Part shown: piece after piece, positions 49,877 to 57,047 of the stretch
Layout: each line of letters opens with the position of its first letter
How positions within the stretch are numbered: position 1 is the stretch's first letter
Virus record (IMG/VR): IMGVR_UViG_3300027782_000054
Span: 31,175-95,174 of that record
Direction: 5' to 3' (one strand)
DNA: 64,000 bases
Source: a virus
Made by a program: the position numbers and the translations under genes
The notes under the pieces: generated by a model
Seen by the model: only the letters and a program-made list of their open reading frames with translations
Databases searched by the model: none
Told to the model about the DNA's origin: nothing

Positions 49877-52084
49877 ATGCAGAAGTTTTTGCAATATATA
49901 AATATCGATTATGCTAATGATCTCCTCCAAAAGAGGAGATTTTTTTATGCCATTTTGACCATTATTACGATGGTTCTAGCTATACCTGCCGGTCTTTATG
50001 CGGATAACCCATTGGATCCAGTAGCTAAGGCTCAGGCTAATCTTAATACTGCTCAACAAAAGCTTGATAAACTTCAAGCTGCACTGGCTGTTGCAAAAGG
50101 CGATATAAAAACATATCAATCTGCATCACAAACAGCTGGAAATAGCCTTGTTACACAGAAACAGATACTAAATGATGCAACAAGCAAATTAGTAGTGTTT
50201 AAATCTATTTTTGATGACAAGCAATCTATACAAAAGAAAGTATCTGATGCTTTTGATACTCAAAATACCGTATTAAATCAAGCTAGAAATGATCTAGTGT
50301 CTGCTCAAGGAGCATATAATACGGCTAAAAGTAACTTTGATGGGCAATCACAAGTTGTTACAAATGCACAAGTTAATTTAAATATCGCAAATCAATCTGC
50401 AATAATAGCATCGTCAGCAGTTAGCAAGGCCCAATCTGACTTCCTCCAAGTTAAAGCAATTGCTGATTCAGCTAGAGAGATACAACAGTCAGCACAAAAT
50501 GCCTATAGTGATCATTCAAACTATATTCCAGATCCCACTGCATCACCGGCTTATCCTGGTTTGCATGTAGATGTATATAACAAGACTTCTAATTCATGGG
50601 ACAGAACAGCAACCGGAAATGTTTTATGTACTTCCACTATACTTATAGATGAACTGGCTTCTGTATGGGGTGGTGGAAACCTCTTAGGTTGTGGAAATAA
50701 CAATATTTTGGTTCATTTTCATGGATATATGACCTTCCCATCAGATACAACGGCTAACTTCTTAGGTATGGCAGATGATGGTTTTTATATGGAAATTGAT
50801 GATCAAGTTGTTATTAATGATTGGTATGCAAAGGGTTGCGGTGGATCAATATCTCCTACGGTTAATTTTGAAGCGAATATACCGCGTAAAATTGATGCTT
50901 GGTATTTTCAAGCTGGTGGAGGTGCCTGTCTCTCATTGCAATACTACACCACTGCTAATGGATGGAACAACGTATCTCCTGAGACATTTACTCAAAGTGC
51001 GCCACAAATGATGGCTGACCCTGCTCTTTTAGCAATATTAACTTCTTCCAATCTAATGTTAACTTTATATGAAGCACAACAATCTGATGCACAAAGCACT
51101 GTAACTCAAGCTAATACAGCATTAAGTACTGCTCAATCAGATTCAGTCACCAAACAATCTGCATTTAACAATGAAAGCTCAAAACTAAATACACTGGCAT
51201 CTACAAGAGATAGTGCAGATCAATCGGTACAGTCTAATAGTGACAATGTTTCAGTACACCAAGATGCCTTAAATAGCTTAAATACAACTAAAATTCAAAC
51301 ACAATCTGATTTAGATATGGCTCAAAATGATTTAAAGGCACAACAATCTAATGTTGATACTGCAACAGTCTTCTTAAATACACAACAACAACTCCAACAA
51401 ACTGCTGATAGTCAGCTTACAGTTGCAAGAAAGACTGAAACAGAATTATTGGCAGAATTAGATCAAGCTCATAAGGATGTCAATCAAGCATTAGATGAAT
51501 TAGCCAAAGCACAGAAAGATACTCAGGAGATCAAACAGAAGGAAAATTCAACAATCCCGATCAATCCTCCTAATACTCCACCGCCTCCCCCTACAACCCC
51601 TCCTGTGGCTCCACAGCCACCACCAAATAATCCTCAAGATAACCAGAATAGCCCACCGCAGGATAATCCAGGGACAACAACAGATCAAAATGCTACACCA
51701 CAAGATCAAGGAACATCAACAACAGACACAACTGCTACGACAACAACAGACAATAGCTCAACTGTTGTAGCTAATAATAGCGATAATTCTTCAAATAATA
51801 ATACACCACAAGATAATTCAATACTACCAGAGGATAGAATACCACCTCCACCTAAGCCAAGCGCAGCAACTAAAGCTGTGGCAAAAAAGTTTGATTCTGT
51901 AATTCCAGGTGCTGGTAAGGCAATCCTTGCAGTAGTAAGTCTAGGAAGCGATATGACTCCTAGAGAAAGAGAAAAAGCGCAACAAGTGGTAATCCCAGCA
52001 GTTATCGTCATGGGAATAATTAATGCAGTGAGTGCAGCCGCTGGCGCTGCTGCCGCTGGAGCAAGCTTAAGGAGAAAGATATGA
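49877..52084 (+). CDS. membrane-anchored coiled-coil protein with PA14-like domain
   Basis: 735 residues. KRR then a hydrophobic stretch (22-40) ending LYADN, a signal peptide or anchor. Residues ~50-210 are Ala/Gln-rich coiled coil. Residues ~222-375 are PA14-like: YPGLHVDVYN opening, HFHGYMTFPSDTTANF, then FLGMADDGFYMEIDDQVVIND, the DDG..idd core of PA14/GLEYA sugar-binding domains, with four Cys. A second coiled coil (~385-545), a Pro-then-Thr/Asn linker (~555-660) and a C-terminal hydrophobic Ala-rich span ending RRKI follow. It should be displayed outside the cell or on the virion. ATGA-coupled to a membrane protein. Superinfection exclusion, aggregation or receptor binding are possible roles. 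Confidence 0.8.
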   Translation: MQKFLQYINIDYANDLLQKRRFFYAILTIITMVLAIPAGLYADNPLDPVAKAQANLNTAQQKLDKLQAALAVAKGDIKTYQSASQTAGNSLVTQKQILNDATSKLVVFKSIFDDKQSIQKKVSDAFDTQNTVLNQARNDLVSAQGAYNTAKSNFDGQSQVVTNAQVNLNIANQSAIIASSAVSKAQSDFLQVKAIADSAREIQQSAQNAYSDHSNYIPDPTASPAYPGLHVDVYNKTSNSWDRTATGNVLCTSTILIDELASVWGGGNLLGCGNNNILVHFHGYMTFPSDTTANFLGMADDGFYMEIDDQVVINDWYAKGCGGSISPTVNFEANIPRKIDAWYFQAGGGACLSLQYYTTANGWNNVSPETFTQSAPQMMADPALLAILTSSNLMLTLYEAQQSDAQSTVTQANTALSTAQSDSVTKQSAFNNESSKLNTLASTRDSADQSVQSNSDNVSVHQDALNSLNTTKIQTQSDLDMAQNDLKAQQSNVDTATVFLNTQQQLQQTADSQLTVARKTETELLAELDQAHKDVNQALDELAKAQKDTQEIKQKENSTIPINPPNTPPPPPTTPPVAPQPPPNNPQDNQNSPPQDNPGTTTDQNATPQDQGTSTTDTTATTTTDNSSTVVANNSDNSSNNNTPQDNSILPEDRIPPPPKPSAATKAVAKKFDSVIPGAGKAILAVVSLGSDMTPREREKAQQVVIPAVIVMGIINAVSAAAGAAAAGASLRRKI
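49920..49947 (+). terminator. terminator-like hairpin inside the PA14 gene
   Basis: Perfect eight-base stem (ATCTCCTC with GAGGAGAT), five-base loop CAAAA and seven T residues, within codons 15-24 of the PA14 gene. It has all features of an intrinsic terminator although it is translated. Could act as an attenuator that lets transcription through only when ribosomes follow closely. Confidence 0.6.
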
Positions 52085-52551
52085 AACTAATTAAAAAGAT
52101 ATTCAAAAAGACACTATTCAAGTCATTGTACCTAATTGTAGAAGCAACATTTGTCTTATGTAAAGGACTTAATGTTCTATTTAATGCAATTAAATTCATT
52201 TTTAATATAATAAATACAATTTTTATTAAAATAATTAAGTTTTTATTCCTTTTATTGATTGATTTAATAAAGTTTAGTCACTTTATTGCCGGAAAGCCTT
52301 TATTCAAGCTGTTTTTAATAATCATTAAAATATTGATAAAGTTGGTTAAACTCCTGTTTAACGTGTTTAAAAAGTTTATTAAAGGCTTTTTTAAATGGGT
52401 AAAAGAGATTATAGAGCAAGCATGGACTCTGCTTGGTATGTTTGTGGCATGGATTGTCTTGACTGGATCCTCCAAAGCAATCGTTGGTTATGCTATAATC
52501 GTTATTTTATTAATATGGTTATTAACTCTTAACTGGCGTAATAAAGATTAG
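52081..52551 (+). CDS. very hydrophobic Lys/Ile/Phe-rich membrane protein
   Basis: 156 residues starting within the stop of the PA14 gene (ATGA). Repeating hydrophobic-plus-Lys stretches (KKIFKKTLFKSLYLI, FIKIIKFLFLLLIDLIKF, KLFLIIIKILIKLVKLLF) look like amphipathic or re-entrant membrane helices; the last ~40 residues contain a clear span (AIVGYAIIVILLIWLL). No family recognised. It probably partners the PA14 protein in the envelope; a pore-forming role is possible but unproven. Confidence 0.75.
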   Translation: MKLIKKIFKKTLFKSLYLIVEATFVLCKGLNVLFNAIKFIFNIINTIFIKIIKFLFLLLIDLIKFSHFIAGKPLFKLFLIIIKILIKLVKLLFNVFKKFIKGFFKWVKEIIEQAWTLLGMFVAWIVLTGSSKAIVGYAIIVILLIWLLTLNWRNKD

Positions 52552-52552
52552 A

Positions 52553-52580
52553 TTGACAAGGCCCATCCATGTGATACAAT
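52553..52580 (+). promoter_or_regulatory. promoter TTGACA-N16-TACAAT with extended TGA element
   Basis: TTGACA at 52553-52558, TGATACAAT ending 52580, and the ATG at 52587 after six bases. The -10 sits in the loop of a perfect inverted repeat. Confidence 0.8.
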
Positions 52581-52592
52581 GCATGGATGGGC
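52561..52592. repeat. perfect 11-base inverted repeat around the -10 box
   Basis: GCCCATCCATG at 52561-52571 and its complement at 52582-52592, ten bases apart. The -10 box lies between the arms and the start codon lies in the right arm. Could be a repressor operator, or in RNA a structure that hides the start if transcription begins further upstream. Confidence 0.8.
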
Positions 52593-52895
52593 TTATTTGA
52601 TTATATTATTGTAGAAACTGATATTCCTGGTTATGAATCAACAGAGGACTCTAATCCAGATTTTCAGACTAAATCGCTAGATTCTCTTATGGAATCCTAT
52701 AGAATCACCAAAGATGGCGATCTATTAAGAAAACCCTATAATTCTGATATCTGGCAGGTAGTCCAATATCATGGCATTATTAATTTCTATGACCAGGGTA
52801 ATGATAACGTGTGGCGTGAATACTATGCCAAGTTTACTGATGGCAAGCTAGTTTCTATCACTAAAGAAGATCCTCAAGAGACTGATAGTGTCTAG
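52587..52895 (+). CDS. hypothetical protein, MGLFD-type phage family
   Basis: 102 residues. Opens MGLFDYIIVETDIPG with DFQTKSLDS near residue 25, the layout of a widespread small phage family that starts MG(L/M)FD and carries FQTK(S/D). Function unknown. Probably leaderless; the end overlaps the next gene by eight bases. Confidence 0.75.
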   Translation: MGLFDYIIVETDIPGYESTEDSNPDFQTKSLDSLMESYRITKDGDLLRKPYNSDIWQVVQYHGIINFYDQGNDNVWREYYAKFTDGKLVSITKEDPQETDSV

Positions 52896-53073
52896 ATGGT
52901 CTAAGATCAGAAACCCAGATCATCTTATATGCGATGCATGTGAGAGTTCTGGTGTTGAAACAGACATGTATCGGAAGAGAGGCGGCGATGACCGCCTTTG
53001 TGTGTTATGCTTGATCACCTACTTCGATTCCGACCCAAGGAGTGACCTAGATGCAGAGTTTCCTTCCTTATAG
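52888..53073 (+). CDS. small zinc-binding protein
   Basis: 61 residues from a GTG inside the previous gene. CDACESSG and CVLC form a CxxC...CxxC site. Overlaps the DNA glycosylase gene by 23 bases. Function unknown; the arrangement suggests co-translation with the glycosylase. Confidence 0.65.
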   Translation: MSRWSKIRNPDHLICDACESSGVETDMYRKRGGDDRLCVLCLITYFDSDPRSDLDAEFPSL

Positions 53074-53473
53074 CGATTTCATTAAGAGTGCCAAGGTGCT
53101 GGACTATAGACGCTGCGGAAAGCAGCGCATTGAAGCGCTACAGATGCTTCAGGCTATGGATCGCACAGAAGGTGGTTGGATCAATCATCCCTGTACCAAG
53201 ATGTGGTCTAGTCATCCTCTTGCCCTTGCCGCATATGGTCTGGTAATGTGCAATGAATGGGTCAGTCGTGGCTACAAAGACACTATGACTGAGCGTTTTG
53301 AGAATATCCTTGGCAAGCATTCGCTTCATGACATTGAAATGCCCGATTGGTTGGGCAATGATGACATTCATGCTAGCCATCGTTCCAACCTGCTTCGCAA
53401 GGATCCTGTATACTACGGTCAGTTCAAGTGGTCTGAGCCAGATGATCTGCCCTACGTTTGGCCCGTAAACTGA
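53051..53473 (+). CDS. pyrimidine-dimer DNA glycosylase-like protein (MSMEG_6728 family)
   Basis: 140 residues. QSFLPYSDFIKSAKVLDYRR, GKQRIEALQMLQAM, GWINHPCTKMW, LAAYGLVMCNEW, SHRSNLLRKDP and the C-terminal DDLPYVWPV match the MSMEG_6728-like branch of the pyrimidine-dimer glycosylase (endonuclease V/Pyr_excise) family across its full length. These proteins are common in actinobacteria and their phages. Expected role: removal of UV dimers from DNA, though the branch is little tested. ATG start overlaps the zinc-protein gene. Confidence 0.85.
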   Translation: MQSFLPYSDFIKSAKVLDYRRCGKQRIEALQMLQAMDRTEGGWINHPCTKMWSSHPLALAAYGLVMCNEWVSRGYKDTMTERFENILGKHSLHDIEMPDWLGNDDIHASHRSNLLRKDPVYYGQFKWSEPDDLPYVWPVN

Positions 53474-53507
53474 CATATAATTAGCATCACCGTGTCATGG
53501 TTGTACC

Positions 53508-53536
53508 TTGACACTATGGAACATAGATGCTAAACT
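53508..53536 (+). promoter_or_regulatory. promoter TTGACA-N17-TAAACT
   Basis: Perfect -35, 17-base spacer and a TAnnnT -10. A leader with AAAGGAGAC leads to the ATG at 53562. Drives the lysozyme-like unit. Confidence 0.7.
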
Positions 53537-53561
53537 GGTCTATGTAAACGAAAGGAGACTA

Positions 53562-53651
53562 ATGCAAATTTCATTTGCTGGTCATTATCGAAGTACGAAT
53601 CGCCGTTATGTTATGAAAGAATACGGTGATGGTAGTCTGGGGGGTATGTGA
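53562..53651 (+). CDS. 29-residue leader protein of the lysozyme-like unit
   Basis: MQISFAGHYRSTNRRYVMKEY..., with a strong Shine-Dalgarno six bases upstream, and its TGA sharing a base with the ATG of the lysozyme-like gene. The ribosome site belongs to this short frame, so the lysozyme-like protein is probably translated by coupling. Confidence 0.6.
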   Translation: MQISFAGHYRSTNRRYVMKEYGDGSLGGM

Positions 53652-54145
53652 TGCGTAGATCAACTTCTATCGTCATCCTTTCAGTGACTATTCTACTGTC
53701 TACAGGAGTTCAAGCAATGGCAGCTGTCAATCCGTTTAGTGCCATTGATCTTCTTGTTGCTAATAGAAATGTAGTTCGTAAGAAAGTTAGTCGTAACCTT
53801 CAAATAGAGAGGGCAATTCGTAAGGTATTTGGCCCTCAACATGATGATACAGCAATCTGTATCGCTAATGCTGAATCAAGTGGCCCTGGTCCACAGGGTT
53901 ATTGGAGGCCCGGTATGGTAATGAGGTTTAACACCTCTGCATGGTCACAAACTGGTGATCATGGTCTATTCCAGGCCAACTATCTTGCTCATCATTGGCC
54001 GCATGAGAGTGAAAAAGTATTCCATGCGCGTATGAGTCAGACATGGTATAATATCAATTGGGCCTATAAACTGTCTAGAGATGGCAAGAGCTTTGCCGCA
54101 TGGACAGGAACATATGGCCGTGGTCTATGTCACGGACTAAGCTAA
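53651..54145 (+). CDS. secreted lysozyme-like (transglycosylase-fold) protein
   Basis: 164 residues. Signal peptide 1-24 (MRRS, hydrophobic core, QAMA). Catalytic-type Glu75 in CIANAESSG, then TGDHGLFQANY, and a C-terminal FAAWTGTYGRGLCHG, the motif order of the SLT/lysozyme superfamily in actinobacterial cell-wall hydrolases. It should cleave peptidoglycan outside the membrane. As the only wall hydrolase in the window it may be the endolysin or a virion-independent lysis factor; export by signal peptide would make it a SAR/Sec-type lysin. Confidence 0.85.
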   Translation: MRRSTSIVILSVTILLSTGVQAMAAVNPFSAIDLLVANRNVVRKKVSRNLQIERAIRKVFGPQHDDTAICIANAESSGPGPQGYWRPGMVMRFNTSAWSQTGDHGLFQANYLAHHWPHESEKVFHARMSQTWYNINWAYKLSRDGKSFAAWTGTYGRGLCHGLS

Positions 54146-54158
54146 AGTAAGCATTGCG

Positions 54159-54182
54159 GGGGAGGGCGAAAGCCCTCCCCTT
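54159..54182 (+). terminator. GC-rich terminator hairpin
   Basis: Perfect nine-base stem GGGGAGGGC with GAAA loop, but only two T residues follow before the next -35 begins. Strong stem, weak tail. Confidence 0.7.
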
Positions 54183-54208
54183 GACATTGACGATCACTAT
54201 GCTAAGAT
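54181..54208 (+). promoter_or_regulatory. promoter TTGACA-N16-TAAGAT
   Basis: The -35 abuts the preceding hairpin. ATGs at 54212 and 54218 open a short frame that ends overlapping the Shine-Dalgarno-led start at 54253. Confidence 0.65.
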
Positions 54209-54252
54209 GGGATGAGTATGAAAGATTCTATCCCCTTCAAGGAGATTTTAAG

Positions 54253-54351
54253 ATGAATGATCTGAGTAAACTGACAGACAACGACCTGATCTTTGAGATC
54301 CGCAGGCTGCGGGAAGCGATGGAGGGAATCAAGATCGAGGCGGAGTCGTGA
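54253..54351 (+). CDS. 32-residue helical protein
   Basis: MNDLSKLTDNDLIFEIRRLREAMEG..., start set by AAGGAG nine bases upstream. Charged single helix. GC content rises sharply within it (65% at 54301-54360). GTGA overlap with the next gene. Function unknown. Confidence 0.55.
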   Translation: MNDLSKLTDNDLIFEIRRLREAMEGIKIEAES

Positions 54352-54647
54352 GCGGGCTACCCGAACTGCGGTCGCTGCTTGCACGGGTGCAGTCTGCGCC
54401 ACTGATCGCACCGTCCCGGCACAGCACAACGATGTGGGTGCCGTACCGTCATGTGGACGAATCAGACTGGCAGAAGCTCTCCGCCGCTGTTGCCGCTCTC
54501 ATTGCCGTCGTAGACGCAGCAGAGGAAGTGCTGGACTTCTTACCATTGTTGGACGAGAATGAACGATGGGACGCAAGCATCACCGCTCTCCGTGCTGCTG
54601 TCAATGCAGCGAAGGAGGAAGGACATAATGAGTTGGAAAATTATTGA
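54348..54647 (+). CDS. GC-rich hypothetical helical protein
   Basis: 99 residues from GTG (GTGA overlap). Ala/Leu/Glu-rich helices, e.g. LSAAVAALIAVVDAAEEVLDFLPLL. Codon use is GC-rich, unlike the phage average, pointing to recent capture from a higher-GC genome. Overlaps the next gene by 20 bases. Function unknown. Confidence 0.6.
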   Translation: MSGLPELRSLLARVQSAPLIAPSRHSTTMWVPYRHVDESDWQKLSAAVAALIAVVDAAEEVLDFLPLLDENERWDASITALRAAVNAAKEEGHNELENY

Positions 54648-54930
54648 AAGAATTTCAGATAAGTATCCTGGCAGCATTGTCAGGGTATTATCAGGCGGAC
54701 AACTGGATGAGAATACTCGTTTTACCTACTTCTGGGATGAGAAGTATAATGGTTGGAGCGTCATTCAGGAAGAACATAACAGTAAATCTGACATATGGTT
54801 CGTCATCAACATTGACAAGGCTCAGGATGAATGGTATCTTGAGAGTCATGTCCCGGTTGCAATCGCAACATGGGTAAGTAGATATCAGCAACAACAGGAG
54901 ATTAGAAATGAAAATCAAGATGCAGAATGA
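54628..54930 (+). CDS. hypothetical protein
   Basis: 100 residues, start chosen at 54628 by GGAGGAAGG upstream. Aromatic beta-rich body (RFTYFWDEKYNGWSVIQEE, DIWFVINIDKAQDEWYLESH) and a Gln/Asn-rich tail. Phage-like AT-rich codon use resumes here. Family not recognised. Confidence 0.7.
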   Translation: MSWKIIERISDKYPGSIVRVLSGGQLDENTRFTYFWDEKYNGWSVIQEEHNSKSDIWFVINIDKAQDEWYLESHVPVAIATWVSRYQQQQEIRNENQDAE

Positions 54931-55120
54931 TTTTGATATGTGTGATCATGGTAATGTTTTTACTCTTGATCCCAATAATTCTGAAGCTACTGAATGGATC
55001 ATTGAAAATCTTCCGGATGCTGCTCCATGGGGTTCAGGCGTAGTTATTGAGCATGGATATGTCAATGACATCCTTGACGGCATTGATCTTTGTGGCTATA
55101 CTGTTTCCATCCAAAATTAA
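54908..55120 (+). CDS. small acidic hypothetical protein
   Basis: 70 residues, AGGAG seven bases upstream, overlapping the preceding gene by 23 bases. Acidic with a TEWIIENLPDAAPWGSGVVIEHGYV middle. Family not recognised. Confidence 0.65.
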   Translation: MKIKMQNDFDMCDHGNVFTLDPNNSEATEWIIENLPDAAPWGSGVVIEHGYVNDILDGIDLCGYTVSIQN

Positions 55121-55122
55121 CG

Positions 55123-55677
55123 ATGACCGTGGTTGAGAAGAAGAAGAGAGGTAGACCAAGAACTCGTCCTGTAAAGTTTACAGAAGATGAGCGTCGTCTA
55201 CTCGCGTATCCTCCTACTACTCAAACATGGATCTGCGTTAATAGATATGGAGAAGGGAATACCTTATGTGAACTTCCTAATGCTGGCTATCAGGATAAGT
55301 GTTGGGGTTGCGGTACACCCAAATCAGAGAAATCCTTGCTAGCATGGGATCTTTATGTTAAGGTATGTGAGAAGGTTGGGGTCGATCCTAGCCTTCGTAA
55401 GTCAGTAGATATCAATAACTACAATATTAAAGGAGGTGAAGAAGTGCCACTATTCCGCCGTCGCAAGAAGGAGACTGCTGTCGTTTTTGATGAGCCGCTA
55501 CAGACCCCGGTTGAAACACCGGCTGCTGTTAAAGCTACCGTCACGAAGTCAAGCCGTAAGCCTCGCACTACCAATCAGGCTACCGCCAAGGCAACATCAA
55601 CGACTGCTAAGACAACTTCCGGTACAGCTACTAATAAGCCTGTAATCAAAAAGACTGTCACACGCAAGTCATCATAG
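55123..55677 (+). CDS. AT-hook zinc protein with histone-like tail
   Basis: 184 residues from the ATG at 55123. KKKRGRPRTRP (6-16) is a classic AT-hook that binds the minor groove of AT-rich DNA. A zinc-ribbon-like part follows (WICVNRYGEGNTLC...CWGCG). The last ~75 residues are Ala/Thr/Lys/Arg-rich with SRKPRTT and KKTVTRKSS phrases, like bacterial H1-type tails. It probably packages or bridges DNA, phage or host. It lies among small early-type genes. Confidence 0.75.
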   Translation: MTVVEKKKRGRPRTRPVKFTEDERRLLAYPPTTQTWICVNRYGEGNTLCELPNAGYQDKCWGCGTPKSEKSLLAWDLYVKVCEKVGVDPSLRKSVDINNYNIKGGEEVPLFRRRKKETAVVFDEPLQTPVETPAAVKATVTKSSRKPRTTNQATAKATSTTAKTTSGTATNKPVIKKTVTRKSS

Positions 55678-55678
55678 T

Positions 55679-55688
55679 CTGATACAAT
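55679..55688 (+). promoter_or_regulatory. extended -10 promoter TGATACAAT
   Basis: Located just after the AT-hook gene; same TGATACAAT as at 52572 and 63704. A GCGCG...CGCGC hairpin and T-rich stretch follow before AAGGAG and the ATG at 55748. Confidence 0.5.
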
Positions 55689-55747
55689 GGTGGGGCGCGA
55701 CACACACAACGCGCATTTTATCTTTATTCATATAGAAGGAGACAGTT

Positions 55748-56074
55748 ATGCAGACTGAGTATAATCCTGGTAATCCTGGCGCAACTCTATCTCAGCTTCG
55801 TCTTGACGGTTACCGCGTATTCGCTTCTCACCGGCGTCCCATGAAGAATATAGAGACTCCTTATCTTATGTTCTCTCATCATGAAATGAAGAACATGGGT
55901 TTTAATCTAAGTGAGGATTGGGCTGTCCGTGGTGGTCAGACTACGGTACACATCTACCTTGGAGATACTCTCCTTGGGTATGGTGAGGCTCGTTGTTGCG
56001 ATAAGGATCCATTCAATAAGAAGCGTGGCCTCATCATTGCTCTTGGCCGCGCACTCGCTGAAACCAACCTTTAA
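55748..56074 (+). CDS. hypothetical protein
   Basis: 108 residues, AAGGAG upstream. Mixed fold with a HIYLGDTLLGYGEARCCDKDP strand region. Family not recognised. Short gap to the next gene. Confidence 0.7.
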   Translation: MQTEYNPGNPGATLSQLRLDGYRVFASHRRPMKNIETPYLMFSHHEMKNMGFNLSEDWAVRGGQTTVHIYLGDTLLGYGEARCCDKDPFNKKRGLIIALGRALAETNL

Positions 56075-56090
56075 GTAGAGAGGGTTTGCC

Positions 56091-56231
56091 ATGAAGAAAG
56101 CCAGTAAAATTAAAGCCCTTTTGGGCAGACCCTTGACACAGCCCACTGGTAACGGCTATCATAAGGATAGGCGCACCAAGCGTGAGCAGAACACATTGCA
56201 GAAGGAACTGAATCACTATGAAGATAAATGA
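56091..56231 (+). CDS. small very basic protein
   Basis: 46 residues, rich in Lys/Arg (MKKASKIKALLGRP..., KDRRTKREQN). A nucleic-acid or membrane-surface contact is plausible. Overlaps the deaminase gene by 14 bases. Confidence 0.55.
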   Translation: MKKASKIKALLGRPLTQPTGNGYHKDRRTKREQNTLQKELNHYEDK

Positions 56232-56634
56232 GCCTTCTCTTGATAGGGCAGTAAAGATGGCGCAGAGATCTCCTCAGAAAAGATTCATGACTGGTGCAGT
56301 CATTGCCAGGGGAGACAGGGAGGTATCTACGGGATGGTCACATATGTCATCCCTTCGACTGAGTACGGTATCTAGTATTCATGCAGAGATCCATGCTCTT
56401 GGTCGTGGTAGGCATGTTGATCTTTATGAGGCAGTTGCATATATTGCAAATATTTCTCGCAAGTCAGGCAATGTAACTCTTGCCAAGCCATGCTTTAGTT
56501 GTGCTATCTCATTGTACGCAGCAGGTATTCGCTACGCTGTCTACACCATTGACAAGTCGAACTATGGTGTGCTAGACTTGACGAAAGACCTTAGTGGACT
56601 CAAGGTGTATGAGATTCACAAACCAAAAGACTAA
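56218..56634 (+). CDS. cytidine/deoxycytidylate deaminase-family protein
   Basis: 138 residues. Zinc and proton-shuttle motif HAE at 55-57 (IHAEIHAL) and PCFSC at 91-95, the CDA-fold signature. dCMP deamination would give dUMP for ThyX; free cytidine or an RNA/DNA target cannot be excluded. Length is typical for single-domain CDA proteins. Confidence 0.85.
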   Translation: MKINEPSLDRAVKMAQRSPQKRFMTGAVIARGDREVSTGWSHMSSLRLSTVSSIHAEIHALGRGRHVDLYEAVAYIANISRKSGNVTLAKPCFSCAISLYAAGIRYAVYTIDKSNYGVLDLTKDLSGLKVYEIHKPKD

Positions 56635-56637
56635 AAT

Positions 56638-56799
56638 ATGACAGATAATCGCACACAACTATTAGAAGATATCGCACAAGCTGCACAGCGTCTTGTAGAT
56701 TCCAATGAAAGCAACTCTCTTACTAAGCATATGAATGGTACACAGCTTCTTAATTGGGATGCTATCATTGGTAGACTATCCCATCTTAAAGATAAATAG
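56638..56799 (+). CDS. small hypothetical protein
   Basis: 53 residues, helical: MTDNRTQLLEDIAQAAQRL... with LLNWDAIIGRLSHL at the end. Four bases after the deaminase stop. Family not recognised. Confidence 0.6.
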   Translation: MTDNRTQLLEDIAQAAQRLVDSNESNSLTKHMNGTQLLNWDAIIGRLSHLKDK

Positions 56800-56808
56800 G
56801 AGGATATT

Positions 56809-56922
56809 ATGGAGCATTACTGTGTTGAGTGCAAGAAAGACTTTAAGGGAGATATTTGCCCCTCTTGTCGTCGTAGCGTAAAGTTTTCTCCTTCCAGCAT
56901 GTTCCTGGCTCTTGTCAAATGA
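56809..56922 (+). CDS. 37-residue zinc ribbon
   Basis: Shine-Dalgarno AGGAGG precedes it. CVEC and CPSC make a complete treble-clef or ribbon-type zinc site. Ends in an ATGA overlap with the next gene. Confidence 0.65.
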   Translation: MEHYCVECKKDFKGDICPSCRRSVKFSPSSMFLALVK

Positions 56923-57047
56923 GAATTGAATTTCTAAAGAGCTATACTTGTGACAATCTAAATAGAGACTATTATGGTTGCACCCTTATCGTTCGTATCT
57001 TTAAAATTCAATTTGAATTGATTATCGCTAAACGTAGGAATAAGTAA
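56919..57047 (+). CDS. small basic protein
   Basis: 42 residues, MRIEFLKSYTCDNL..., with an IVRIFKIQFELIIAKRRNK C-terminal beta/helix. Start overlaps the zinc ribbon, stop overlaps the next ATG (TAATG). Function unknown. Confidence 0.55.
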   Translation: MRIEFLKSYTCDNLNRDYYGCTLIVRIFKIQFELIIAKRRNK

